Assembly: GCF_900101685.1 (NCBI RefSeq)
Contig: NZ_FMZZ01000001.1
Span: 682,001 to 746,000 of the forward strand
Source: Actinokineospora iranica
GTDB taxonomy: Bacteria > Actinomycetota > Actinomycetes > Mycobacteriales > Pseudonocardiaceae
Direction: 5' to 3'
DNA length: 64,000 bases
Shown: positions 39,311-46,327 of the stretch, one piece after another
Layout: each line of letters starts with the position of its first letter
How positions within the stretch are numbered: position 1 is the first letter of the stretch
Position numbers and translations under genes: made by a program
The notes under the pieces: generated by a model
Seen by the model: only the letters and a program-made list of their open reading frames with translations
Told to the model about the DNA's origin: nothing
Database searches by the model: none

Positions 39311-39346
39311 GCGGCAGACCGGCGCGTCGCTGGGCCGGTCTGCCGC
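39311..39346 (-). terminator. Hairpin between peptide gene and JmjC gene
   Basis: GCGGCAGACCGGC (39311-39323) pairs perfectly with GCCGGTCTGCCGC (39334-39346) over a 10-nt loop. On the minus strand it is followed by TCCCCGTATCTTTCC, a poor T-run. Such partial terminators after a precursor gene can lower expression of the modifying enzymes relative to the peptide. Confidence 0.7.
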
Positions 39347-39372
39347 TTAGGTTCGATAGAGCAGGTCAGGGA

Positions 39373-39525
39373 TTAGCGGCGGAAGTTCCCGTCACCGCTC
39401 CCACCGTGGCTGCCCGCACCATCGCCACCGGCGTCGGTCGAACCGTCGCCCGGAACAGCGTCGATCCGGGCGCGAATCGCCGAAAGGTTCTCGACGCCGA
39501 TCACGAGACCGCTTTCCTGATTCAT
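39373..39525 (-). CDS. Candidate precursor peptide, 50 residues
   Basis: A 50-codon gene starting at ATG 39525 with AAAGGA 6 nt upstream. The first ~27 residues (MNQESGLVIGVENLSAIRAR, then IDAVPG) look like an amphipathic leader. The last ~23 residues, from GDGSTD to NFRR, are almost wholly Gly/Asp/Ser/Ala, with one His and a C-terminal Phe-Arg-Arg. There is no Cys, so a lanthipeptide ring is excluded. The ending RR and internal D/H residues are possible JmjC targets, the S and T residues possible kinase targets. I found no known family for it. The SD, the size and the flanking modification genes support a real gene. The longer frame reading from 39705 is not likely to be used. Confidence 0.6.
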   Translation of the reverse strand: MNQESGLVIGVENLSAIRARIDAVPGDGSTDAGGDGAGSHGGSGDGNFRR

Positions 39526-39772
39526 TTTCTTCCTTTCATATATGGGACTACTTTTCCTGTCGGCTGAATCAAAAGCGATCCACCTCTGCCGACAAGCTCT
39601 GTTTGCGAAGTCGGCAAACCGCGACACTTGGCGGCCGAACAGACTTCGCGACGCAAGCGGAGTCGATCCGCACAGACGGCTTAACAACGTTCCAGTACAC
39701 CTCATTGCTTGCCACGTCGGTTCGTCTCCGTCGAACCTCCTTGACCAGCCAAGCGCGCCGCGCAGGCGCGTG
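39526..39772. other. Upstream region of the peptide gene
   Basis: A comparatively AT-rich 247-bp spacer that must hold the promoter or processing region of the peptide gene. It contains the short inverted repeat GTTTGC (39601-39606)/GCAAAC (39614-39619) and a homopolymer-rich stretch CTTTTCCTG near 39550. A definite -35/-10 is not identifiable. Confidence 0.4.
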
Positions 39773-40183
39773 CTACGGCCGTATGGGTGGACCGGCGCGC
39801 ACGATCGGTGCAGTGTTCAGGCTGCAACGGTGCCGAGAGGCATCGCTCCGCAATGATGATAAGCGTGCGGAACTAGACTGCGTCGATGCTAGGTCGTCGA
39901 CGTAGTATCGCTGTAGCAACTCGTCCACAACATCAGTCAGGTTACCGTGCTGCGTCCAAATCGCTCCCGCGCCAGCAACGGAGACGGTAGGGTCGAAGTC
40001 GTTCGGCAACCTTGCCGCAACGGTATAGGCGTCAGTAAGAATTAACACGACGTCGATGTGTCGGCTATCGCTTGTGAATCGGTGAAGATGGATGCCGCTG
40101 ATTTGACAAACCGGACTCGGGATCGGAAGTGCACGGAATCCGATCTCACGCAGACGCTTTACCTGTTCTGAAATCTGCGTCAT
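39773..40183 (-). CDS. Hypothetical protein of the peptide locus, 136 residues
   Basis: A small protein of unknown family, MTQISEQVKRLREIGFRALP at the start, and a compact region SRHIDVVLILTDAYTVAARL with TQHGNLTDVVDELLQRYYVDD. The last 40 residues are Ser/Arg-rich and may be disordered. GGAAGG precedes ATG 40183. It lies directly upstream of the peptide gene on the same strand, so it may be a recognition or immunity component; the sequence does not say. Confidence 0.5.
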   Translation of the reverse strand: MTQISEQVKRLREIGFRALPIPSPVCQISGIHLHRFTSDSRHIDVVLILTDAYTVAARLPNDFDPTVSVAGAGAIWTQHGNLTDVVDELLQRYYVDDLASTQSSSARLSSLRSDASRHRCSLNTAPIVRAGPPIRP

Positions 40184-40663
40184 CTTGCGCCTTCCGCACG
40201 TGTCTGTGACTCAAACCGGCATTGCATCCTGTTATTGACACCGGGTCCGACCCGTTCGACAGGTGGGGGGGACCATCGTCGCGCACGAGTCGGACCCGGC
40301 TACGCGGACACGTGGGTGACGTGTCCGCGCCCGGCCTCCGCGCCAGGGGGTCATCTGGTCGGCGGCTGGGTTGGATACCCGATGGTCAGGACCACGTAGA
40401 GATTTCCCGACCACCGGGCCGCTCAACAAGAAAGGGATGCTTCCGCGATCGAAGAACATACGGTTATTCCGGGGGTCATTTCATGAACCCGGTCGTACCG
40501 AAGTACCTAAAATGCCACTTCTGACAATCGGGCTGACCAAAGTCGGCCCCGTTGACACGTCGAATGCGCACCTTTGATGCACCCCGTCTCCCTCTCTTGT
40601 AGGAGTACGACGTTACGGGCGACTTCCTGCGGTTTGTGTCCTGGAGGACACAGCGACGCCAGA
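40184..40663. other. 480-bp intergenic region with nested inverted repeats
   Basis: This gap holds two clean inverted repeats. CCGGGTCCGAC (40241-40251) pairs with GTCGGACCCGG (40289-40299), and GCGGACACGT (40304-40313) with ACGTGTCCGC (40319-40328, 5-nt loop). They may be terminator or operator structures between the regulator gene and the peptide operon. The plus-strand ORFs here have no support. Confidence 0.45.
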
Positions 40664-41863
40664 TCACCCGTTTGGGGCAACACCCATTCGCCAGGCGAGG
40701 CGACGCAGCTCTTGGCCACCTGCGTCTCGCCGGGCCTGCCTCAGCAGGCTTGCGATTGACTCACGAACGAAGAGGTTGTTCTGCACTTGCTGGGGAGTCA
40801 GTTCCTCGGCTTTCAGCAACGCGGCCAAGCCTCTGTCCCTGGTCTTGCGTTCGCCAAGCAGGGCACGACCGAGTTCCATCCAATACGCGCCTTGGCGCGA
40901 TATGGTGATTGCCTGCCAGGGCACCTTGTCCGCGTCCTCGGCGACCTTGGCCCCGTCGCCAGCCTCGACGCCGATCGCCACACGCCAGATTCCAACGTTG
41001 GCCCGACCGAAGTTCATAGTGCCGTCGCCCCACGACGAGTTATCGAGATCGAGCAACTCGGCCATGCGCGCAGCTTCGTCCAGGTGCGTGTGTGCGGTCG
41101 AGGTGTCACCCCGTGCAGCAGCGGCAAGCGCGGCGGTCAGGTGGCTCATACCCCGGCTCTCCAGACGCGCATCGGGCAACTCCGCTGCGGCGACAGCCAA
41201 CCTGTACTGCCGGTCGCGGGAGATCGAAGAGATGAAATGCGCGCGAGTCCATGCGGCAACACCCAGCCATTCGGGTTCGTCCAGGAGTTGTGCGACCTGG
41301 GAGACGCGCTCCGCGCCGATATAGGCAAGCTGTTGAACACCGAGCCGTGCGGCCACGTTGGCTGCCGCGTGGTAAGCCCCCATCAGTCCTCGAAGGGCAA
41401 CGGTCCGGTGCTGGTCACTGGCGGCGTAGATCAACAGATCGCGCAGCAAACGAGGTAGAAGCTCACCTTGGCCTGCGTAGTCGGACGACGGGCGCAGCTT
41501 GCCGATGAGCAACCGTAGGTCCGCGAGCACTTCTGGCCAAGCGCGTGCCGCAGCGCCGTCGGGTGCTTCTCCAGGCCACCACTCGGTGAGAGCGGCCTCT
41601 ACCTCGACAAGAGCAGCTTGCGGCTGATTTTGGGCCGCCGAGGCCAACGTCCAGGGGCGCCCAGTCAACTCCGAAGGGGTCACGCGCAGAGCCGTGGCCA
41701 GAGCTTCGAGTACGAGCCGGTTGTTCACTGGGCGCTCGCCACGCTCGATCTTTCCGAGATTGCTGAATGAGATCCCGGCAAGTTCAGCAACAGTGCGCAA
41801 AGCGAGACCACGCCACAACCGGATCTCCCGGATACGGCGGCCGGTCGAGTCTTCATGCTCCAC
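40664..41863 (-). CDS. XRE-family HTH regulator with TPR-like C-terminal domain
   Basis: A 399-residue regulator. Residues ~8-62 are an XRE/Cro HTH (LRTVAELAGISFSNLGKIE). The remaining ~330 residues are helical and contain TPR-like repeats, for example ALAAAARGDTSTAHTHLDEA and GAYWMELGRALLGERKTRDR. Many actinobacterial regulators of small-molecule and RiPP clusters share this layout. It is the last gene before the phage-like region and lies upstream of the peptide genes on the same strand; the 480-bp gap suggests separate transcription. Effector unknown. Confidence 0.85.
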   Translation of the reverse strand: MEHEDSTGRRIREIRLWRGLALRTVAELAGISFSNLGKIERGERPVNNRLVLEALATALRVTPSELTGRPWTLASAAQNQPQAALVEVEAALTEWWPGEAPDGAAARAWPEVLADLRLLIGKLRPSSDYAGQGELLPRLLRDLLIYAASDQHRTVALRGLMGAYHAAANVAARLGVQQLAYIGAERVSQVAQLLDEPEWLGVAAWTRAHFISSISRDRQYRLAVAAAELPDARLESRGMSHLTAALAAAARGDTSTAHTHLDEAARMAELLDLDNSSWGDGTMNFGRANVGIWRVAIGVEAGDGAKVAEDADKVPWQAITISRQGAYWMELGRALLGERKTRDRGLAALLKAEELTPQQVQNNLFVRESIASLLRQARRDAGGQELRRLAWRMGVAPNG

Positions 41864-41988
41864 GACGGCACCTGCTCCATCATCAGTACGGCCCCTGTCC
41901 TGTACTCAAGACTGGCAGACCGGCGCCGCTCCTGCGGATGGGGTTGAGCACTCTGCTCACGACACCGACGTGACTTGCCGACAGAAGA

Positions 41989-42468
41989 TCAACTAGCTGG
42001 GTGGGGGGATGCTTGTGGCGGGTCGTCGTCTGGGTGGGCGGCGGTTCGTTCGGCTTTGTCGCAGACTTTTTCCCATGCGGTGATGAGTTGGGTGACGACG
42101 GTGGGGCCGAGCATGATGCGTTCTGGTGGTTCGCCGGTTCGCCAGTAGGTCATGTGGCCGTCTTGGACTCCGAAGACGACCGCGGTTTCCTCGCCGGTGT
42201 CCTCGTCCAGGGGGGTGACGCAGATTTCCTGGTCGGTGTGGGTGCCTCGGCGGATGTGGCGTTGGATGGTCTTCCAGCCGGTCAGGATTTGTCTGGCCTC
42301 GGCGGGGGTGAAGATCACCGGGGCGAGTGCGCTTTCTTCGAGCCAGGTCCGCACGCCGCCGTGGTTCTCGACGCGGAACCACAGGTGTAGTGGCTCACCG
42401 TCGGCGGAGGTGCAGAGCAGGCAGTCCGCGCCGGTGAAGTCGCGCTCTGCCGGGTCGTACTTCGTCAC
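41989..42468 (-). CDS. Hypothetical protein, 159 residues
   Basis: Unknown family. An acidic protein with LLCTSADGEPLHLWFRVENH near the N-terminus, FTPAEARQILTGWKTIQRHI and a hydrophobic block MLGPTVVTQLITAWEKV, then a polar tail. GGAGAG precedes ATG 42468. It may belong to the prophage or to the peptide locus; position alone does not decide. Confidence 0.55.
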   Translation of the reverse strand: MTKYDPAERDFTGADCLLCTSADGEPLHLWFRVENHGGVRTWLEESALAPVIFTPAEARQILTGWKTIQRHIRRGTHTDQEICVTPLDEDTGEETAVVFGVQDGHMTYWRTGEPPERIMLGPTVVTQLITAWEKVCDKAERTAAHPDDDPPQASPHPAS

Positions 42469-42563
42469 AGTCTCTCCAACTCATGTGCTCGTCCCATGAC
42501 CCCCTGTGTATAGCACCCGTTTGGCGTAGCGGGCCATGTCGTATGCGTCATGACCTGCGACGA

Positions 42564-42959
42564 TCATGATTGGTCGGTGGCGCGGCGGGTGTCCAGCCTG
42601 CGCGCCAACTCGGCGATGAGGACGTGGTCGGGTATCTCGGCGAGCACGTCCGGGGGGACCGCGGACCCTCGGCGGCGGGGGCGCGCGGCGCGGGCGTCGG
42701 TGAGGCCCAGCAGGCGCACCGCTTCGGCTTGGTCGGCACCGACAGCTTTGGCGATCGCCTCGACGGTGGATTTCGTGGTGGCGATCGGGACCTTGACGCC
42801 CTTGCGTATGACCCAGCCGCGCTCGACCTGCCGAATGGTGGTGTGGCTGACGTCGGCGGCCTCTCCCGCTTTCTCGAAATCCAAGCCTGCCGCGAGCCTG
42901 GCGGCGCGCAGGTACGGGCCGACAGGCCAGTCCGGCCGAGCTTCCTCGGTGTGCCTCAT
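42564..42959 (-). CDS. HTH regulator, probable phage repressor
   Basis: A 131-residue XRE-like DNA-binding protein: YLRAARLAAGLDFEKAGEAA, then VSHTTIRQVERGWVI as recognition region. The start at ATG 42959 removes 15 non-homologous residues of the longer frame. No SD is seen, so the mRNA may be leaderless. It is divergent from the early phage genes, and palindromes of the type GCCAA/TTGGC flank its promoter. It is the best candidate for the lysogeny repressor. Confidence 0.65.
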   Translation of the reverse strand: MRHTEEARPDWPVGPYLRAARLAAGLDFEKAGEAADVSHTTIRQVERGWVIRKGVKVPIATTKSTVEAIAKAVGADQAEAVRLLGLTDARAARPRRRGSAVPPDVLAEIPDHVLIAELARRLDTRRATDQS

Positions 42960-42966
42960 AGATCGA

Positions 42967-42978
42967 GTTTGGCCAAAC
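42967..42978. promoter_or_regulatory. Operator GTTTGGCCAAAC at the HTH gene start
   Basis: A perfect 12-bp palindrome just upstream of ATG 42959 (minus strand). It shares the TTGGC/GCCAA half-sites with the cluster at 43057-43090. Confidence 0.5.
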
Positions 42979-43056
42979 CACACCAAGCAACGCAACCCAC
43001 CCATGGGGGAAACCCCCGCCCATCAACACCACCTGCGGTGACGGACCTCACAGTGT

Positions 43057-43090
43057 GCCAAGTCAAGCCAAAGTTCTACGTTGGCTTGGC
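43057..43090. promoter_or_regulatory. Operator cluster with nested GCCAA/TTGGC half-sites
   Basis: AAGCCAA (43065-43071) pairs with TTGGCTT (43081-43087) over 9 nt; outside it GCCAAG (43057-43062) pairs with CTTGGC (43085-43090). With the 42967 palindrome these sites suggest repressor binding at a divergent phage promoter pair. Confidence 0.5.
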
Positions 43091-43177
43091 GGCCGGACAA
43101 CGGTTTGCCTTGGTTTGTTGTGGTGGCGGTAGGGACGGCCCGGGGAGGGCTGGTTCCTCCGCGCGAAGGGAGGACGC

Positions 43178-43471
43178 GTGCGCATGGGGTGGCGATTACC
43201 GCGTGGTCGCCTGGTGGGTGAGCGGGCCGCGCTGCTGTCGGTGTGGCTGACGCTGTTATCCGGGGGGCCGGGTGTTGCGAGTGCGCCTCCCGGCCGGATT
43301 TCTGACGAGTTCTTCGATTACCTGTTGGTTGTCATGTGCCGCTGGGAGGCGGCGTTCCCATGTCCCCTTGTGCTTGCAGTGCCCCTGTCCCCGCTGACGA
43401 GGGCGGCGCCGCGTCCGCCGCGTTGGATCATCTGGCCCCGGTGCTCGCGTGCCTGCGCGAGACCGTCGTGA
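43178..43471 (+). CDS. Possible small basic/hydrophobic protein
   Basis: The ORF from GTG 43178 follows a strong SD GGGAGG and encodes 97 residues starting MRMGWRLPRGRLVGERAALL, with a hydrophobic segment in the first 33 residues. It overlaps the next gene by 112 bp in another frame, and its second half looks like out-of-frame sequence. Probably only the start region is real, or the SD serves a shorter product. Confidence 0.25.
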   Translation: MRMGWRLPRGRLVGERAALLSVWLTLLSGGPGVASAPPGRISDEFFDYLLVVMCRWEAAFPCPLVLAVPLSPLTRAAPRPPRWIIWPRCSRACARPS

Positions 43472-43692
43472 AGCAGCGGCAGCTCGCCGAGTTGCGTAGG
43501 ACGTTCGAGACGGTCGTGAAGGCCGCGCTCGGTGACGCCGAGATCGGCGTCATCGACGGGAAACCGGTTCTGACCTACAAGAAGACCGCGCGGGTTGGCG
43601 TCTCGCACAAGCTGTTGGTGGCCCGGTTCCCGGACGTGGTCAAAGAGTGCGAGGACGTCACCGAGGTCCGCACGCTGCGGTTGCTGGACTGA
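43360..43692 (+). CDS. Phage protein resembling the C-terminal part of YqaJ-type nucleases
   Basis: A 110-residue protein. Its C-terminal half, GDAEIGVIDGKPVLTYKKT and FPDVVKECEDVTEVRTLRLL, resembles the tail that follows the YqaJ exonuclease domain in phage recombination proteins (pattern recognition from memory). No catalytic nuclease motif is present, so it is a stand-alone tail or a decayed fragment. ATG 43360 has GGGAGG upstream; an upstream ATG at 43336 is less well placed. TGATG overlap couples it to the next gene. Confidence 0.5.
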   Translation: MSPCACSAPVPADEGGAASAALDHLAPVLACLRETVVKQRQLAELRRTFETVVKAALGDAEIGVIDGKPVLTYKKTARVGVSHKLLVARFPDVVKECEDVTEVRTLRLLD

Positions 43693-44168
43693 TGGCCGCG
43701 CGCACCTCACCCACCGGGCGGGCCGTCGCCCGGGTGGTCCCGGCTGTTGCTGCCGGGATGGTGGAGGCGGCGGTCGGGGTGGCCCAGCGGTTGGTGCCGC
43801 TGCCATTGGAGTACCCGGACGCGGTGGCGAACGTCGCCGCGTTGATCGCGGGGGACCCGCGCAACGCCGAGCACGTGCGCACGGTGGTGACCGCGATCGT
43901 GGGCGACGCGATGACCGACCCGTTCCGGGAGACCACCGCGAACCGGTGGCGGCCGTTGTTGCCGCCGTGGGTGCGGCCTGCGGTGATCGGGGCGACGGTG
44001 CGTCGTCTGCTCGCGGCCGGGGTGCTGGTCGCCACCGGCCGGTACGTGCGCAGCACCGATGCCCACGGGCGCAACCAGAACAAGCTGCAACCGGTTTACG
44101 CGCTCAACCTCACCCCGCTACGCGAACCGCCGCGTATCCGGTCCGATGTGGAGGTTCCCGCGCCGTGA
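43692..44168 (+). CDS. Phage winged-helix-like protein
   Basis: A 158-residue basic protein of unknown function. The C-terminal half (VGATVRRLLAAGVLVATGRY then AHGRNQNKLQPVYALNLTPL) reads like a winged helix with a beta-hairpin wing. Start ATG 43692 overlaps the previous stop. The next gene overlaps its stop by GTGA, giving a coupled block. Confidence 0.6.
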   Translation: MAARTSPTGRAVARVVPAVAAGMVEAAVGVAQRLVPLPLEYPDAVANVAALIAGDPRNAEHVRTVVTAIVGDAMTDPFRETTANRWRPLLPPWVRPAVIGATVRRLLAAGVLVATGRYVRSTDAHGRNQNKLQPVYALNLTPLREPPRIRSDVEVPAP

Positions 44169-44431
44169 CCGGATACACCCAGGCCGACGCGCGTGCGGCG
44201 TGGCGGGCGGTGCGGGGCGAAGTCCTCGGGGAGGAACTGTCCACGGCCGCGCGTGAGCTGGCCGTGGCTGCCTTGTATTCCCAGCGCCGCACCGATGCCG
44301 AGATCGCCGCCGTGTTGCGGCTGTCGACCTACACCACCGCCCGCATCCGGGAGCGGCTGCGCCTGCGGGCACGCCACCCGGACGCGGCGACCGTTTCCGC
44401 TTCCGTCCACACAGGAGGACGCCATTCATGA
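44165..44431 (+). CDS. Small phage HTH protein
   Basis: 88 residues with SQRRTDAEIAAVLRLSTYTT, a short helix-turn-helix of LuxR/sigma-like spacing. Start GTG 44165 overlaps the upstream stop. Function unknown; could be an early regulator. Confidence 0.6.
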   Translation: MTGYTQADARAAWRAVRGEVLGEELSTAARELAVAALYSQRRTDAEIAAVLRLSTYTTARIRERLRLRARHPDAATVSASVHTGGRHS

Positions 44432-44480
44432 GAAGAACCCCTGATCACCACCGGCCCGGGCGGCGGCTTGTGGGGTGTCG

Positions 44481-45365
44481 ATGAGCGCGCCGATGGCGAC
44501 GCTGCCGGTGTGGCCTGCCGAGGTTCCGGTTCATCCTGCGGCGGAGCTGTTTCCGTTGATGGCGGGCGCCGCATTCGCCGAGCTGGTCCGCGATATCGCC
44601 GAGCACGGGTTGACCGAGCCGATCGTGCGCGATGCGGACGGCCGGATCGTGGACGGGCGCAACCGGTATCGGGCCTGCGCCGAAGCCGGTGTGCAACCCG
44701 ACTACGTGGTGTTCACCGGGGAACCGTGGCGCTACGTGGTCTCCACCAACCTGCACCGCCGCCACCTCACCGACAACCAGCGGGCCGTCATCGCCGCCAA
44801 GATCGCCGAGCGGGCCAGAGGCGAGCGGGGACCTGCTCGCGATCCAAAAGATGTGCCCGATGGCACATCTTTTGACCGCCCGCCGAGTCGGGAAGAAGCC
44901 GCGGACCTGCTCAACGTGTCGCTGCGGCAGGTCTCACGCGCACGCCAGGTCGTCAAGCACGGCACCGAATCCCTCCAGGCCGCAGTGGAGTCGGGCACGG
45001 TGCCGGTGACCACGGCCGCCCGGGTCGCGGCCGAGTTGCCCCCGACCGAGCAGGACGCGTTCGTCGCGGCGGCCAACGAGGCCAAGGCAAGTCCACGCCC
45101 GCCCGTCCGCGATGACCAGATCCCACATCGGGCGTCACCCACAGCAGAACCCACTGCCCCCCGTGCGCAGGGGCGTCGGCGGCCGTTGACCGAGGACGCG
45201 GTGAAGGCGGCGCAGGCGTTGGACGCGGCGATCCGGCGGTGGGAGCGGCTGGTGGGTGATGACCGGTGGGCGGACAACCGGGTTCGGGTGACCGAGACCT
45301 GCGGGTGGGCGCTCAACCGCGCCGCCGATGTGCTGACCGCGATCAAGGAGAACCGGACACCATGA
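44481..45365 (+). CDS. ParB-like nuclease/partition domain protein
   Basis: A 294-residue ParB-superfamily protein. The ParB N-terminal domain is visible in LTEPIVRDADGRIVDGRNRYRA (~45-66) and RHLTDNQRAVIAAKIAER (~94-111); the HTH follows with SREEAADLLNVSLRQVSRAR. It could mark DNA segregation or regulate phage genes. A 30-bp palindrome (44845-44874) lies within its reading frame and encodes KDVPDGTSFD. ATG 44481 is chosen over GTG 44475. Confidence 0.85.
   Translation: MSAPMATLPVWPAEVPVHPAAELFPLMAGAAFAELVRDIAEHGLTEPIVRDADGRIVDGRNRYRACAEAGVQPDYVVFTGEPWRYVVSTNLHRRHLTDNQRAVIAAKIAERARGERGPARDPKDVPDGTSFDRPPSREEAADLLNVSLRQVSRARQVVKHGTESLQAAVESGTVPVTTAARVAAELPPTEQDAFVAAANEAKASPRPPVRDDQIPHRASPTAEPTAPRAQGRRRPLTEDAVKAAQALDAAIRRWERLVGDDRWADNRVRVTETCGWALNRAADVLTAIKENRTP
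44845..44874. repeat. Perfect 13-bp inverted repeat inside the ParB-like gene
   Basis: CAAAAGATGTGCC at 44845-44857 pairs with GGCACATCTTTTG at 44862-44874, loop CGAT. It is much more AT-rich than the surrounding gene and could be a ParB-binding or regulatory element. Confidence 0.9.
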
Positions 45366-46204
45366 CCACGAACAGGAACAAGACCATGAGCACTCCCGCC
45401 CGCGCGAGCAGGCCGAAGGCCGAGTTGATGGCGGTCACTCCGGAGATGGCGAAGGCGTGGTTGGCCGAGACCAACACCCACAACCGGTCGCTGCGCCACT
45501 CCGCGGTCGCGGCCTATGCCCGGGACATGGGCGCCGGTCGGTGGCGCACCAGCGGCGAGGCGATCAAGTTCGCCGCCGATGGGACGCTGCTCGACGGGCA
45601 GCACCGGTTGGCCGCGATCGTCCGCGCCGGGGTCACGGTGTCCACGTTCGTGGTGTTCGGCCTGCGCCGCGACGCCCAGGACGTCATGGACTCCGGGCGC
45701 AAACGCAGCGCCGGGGACGCCTTGCAGTTGTCCGGAATGCGCAACGTCGGTCGGGTCGCCGCCGCAGCCCGGTTGGCGCTGTCCCGCCGCGACAACCACC
45801 CCCTGGGCGGCGGCGGGTACACCAACGCCGAGGTCCAGCAGTTCGTCCGGGACAACCCCGACCTCGCCGAAGCGGTCGAGCTGATGGGCTCCACCGTCCG
45901 CGGCCTCCGGTTGACCCCCAGGGTGGGCGACTACTGCTTCTGGCTGTTCTCCCGGCTCGACCCGGACGCGGCCTATGAGTTCTTCACCTCCCTGGGGCAG
46001 TTGGTCGGCCTCACCGAGGGAAACCCGATCCTGACCCTGCACCGACGCCTCTCGGGCCACTACGGGGCGGCGCGGCGGATCAGCGTGGAGGAACAGCTCT
46101 CCCTGGTGATCCGCGCCTGGAACCACTGGCGGCAAGGGACCACGGTCCACAAGCTGCTCTCCATCAGCCGCAGCGGCACCGTCGCCATCCCCGACCCCAT
46201 CTGA
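45362..46204 (+). CDS. ParB-superfamily phage protein (DGQHRL type)
   Basis: A 280-residue protein. The ParB/sulfiredoxin-like core is GTLLDGQHRLAAIVRAG with the conserved Gly-Gln-His-Arg. Later parts are not recognised. It overlaps the preceding ParB-like gene by ATGA. Proteins of this type are common in actinobacteriophages and mobile elements; no role is established. A strong hairpin follows its stop. Confidence 0.75.
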   Translation: MTTNRNKTMSTPARASRPKAELMAVTPEMAKAWLAETNTHNRSLRHSAVAAYARDMGAGRWRTSGEAIKFAADGTLLDGQHRLAAIVRAGVTVSTFVVFGLRRDAQDVMDSGRKRSAGDALQLSGMRNVGRVAAAARLALSRRDNHPLGGGGYTNAEVQQFVRDNPDLAEAVELMGSTVRGLRLTPRVGDYCFWLFSRLDPDAAYEFFTSLGQLVGLTEGNPILTLHRRLSGHYGAARRISVEEQLSLVIRAWNHWRQGTTVHKLLSISRSGTVAIPDPI

Positions 46205-46221
46205 CCCACTGTGCTGCACGT

Positions 46222-46252
46222 GGCCGCCCGCGCACGCGGGCGGCCTCTTTCC
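46222..46252 (+). terminator. Terminator after the second ParB-like gene
   Basis: GGCCGCCCGCG (46222-46232) pairs perfectly with CGCGGGCGGCC (46235-46245), followed by TCTTTCC. A very stable hairpin with a short T-rich tail. Confidence 0.65.
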
Positions 46253-46327
46253 GGGCGCGCATCGCCCGCACACCAACGACTTTCTCGGGCCTTGTCGCCC
46301 GCACACCATATGAATGGGGGTTCTCCC

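Noticed and set aside
40482-40524. 13-codon plus-strand ORF (MNPVVPKYLKCHF) with a GGGGG sequence upstream
   Set aside because: Too short, no partner gene, and it lies in a region of palindromes.
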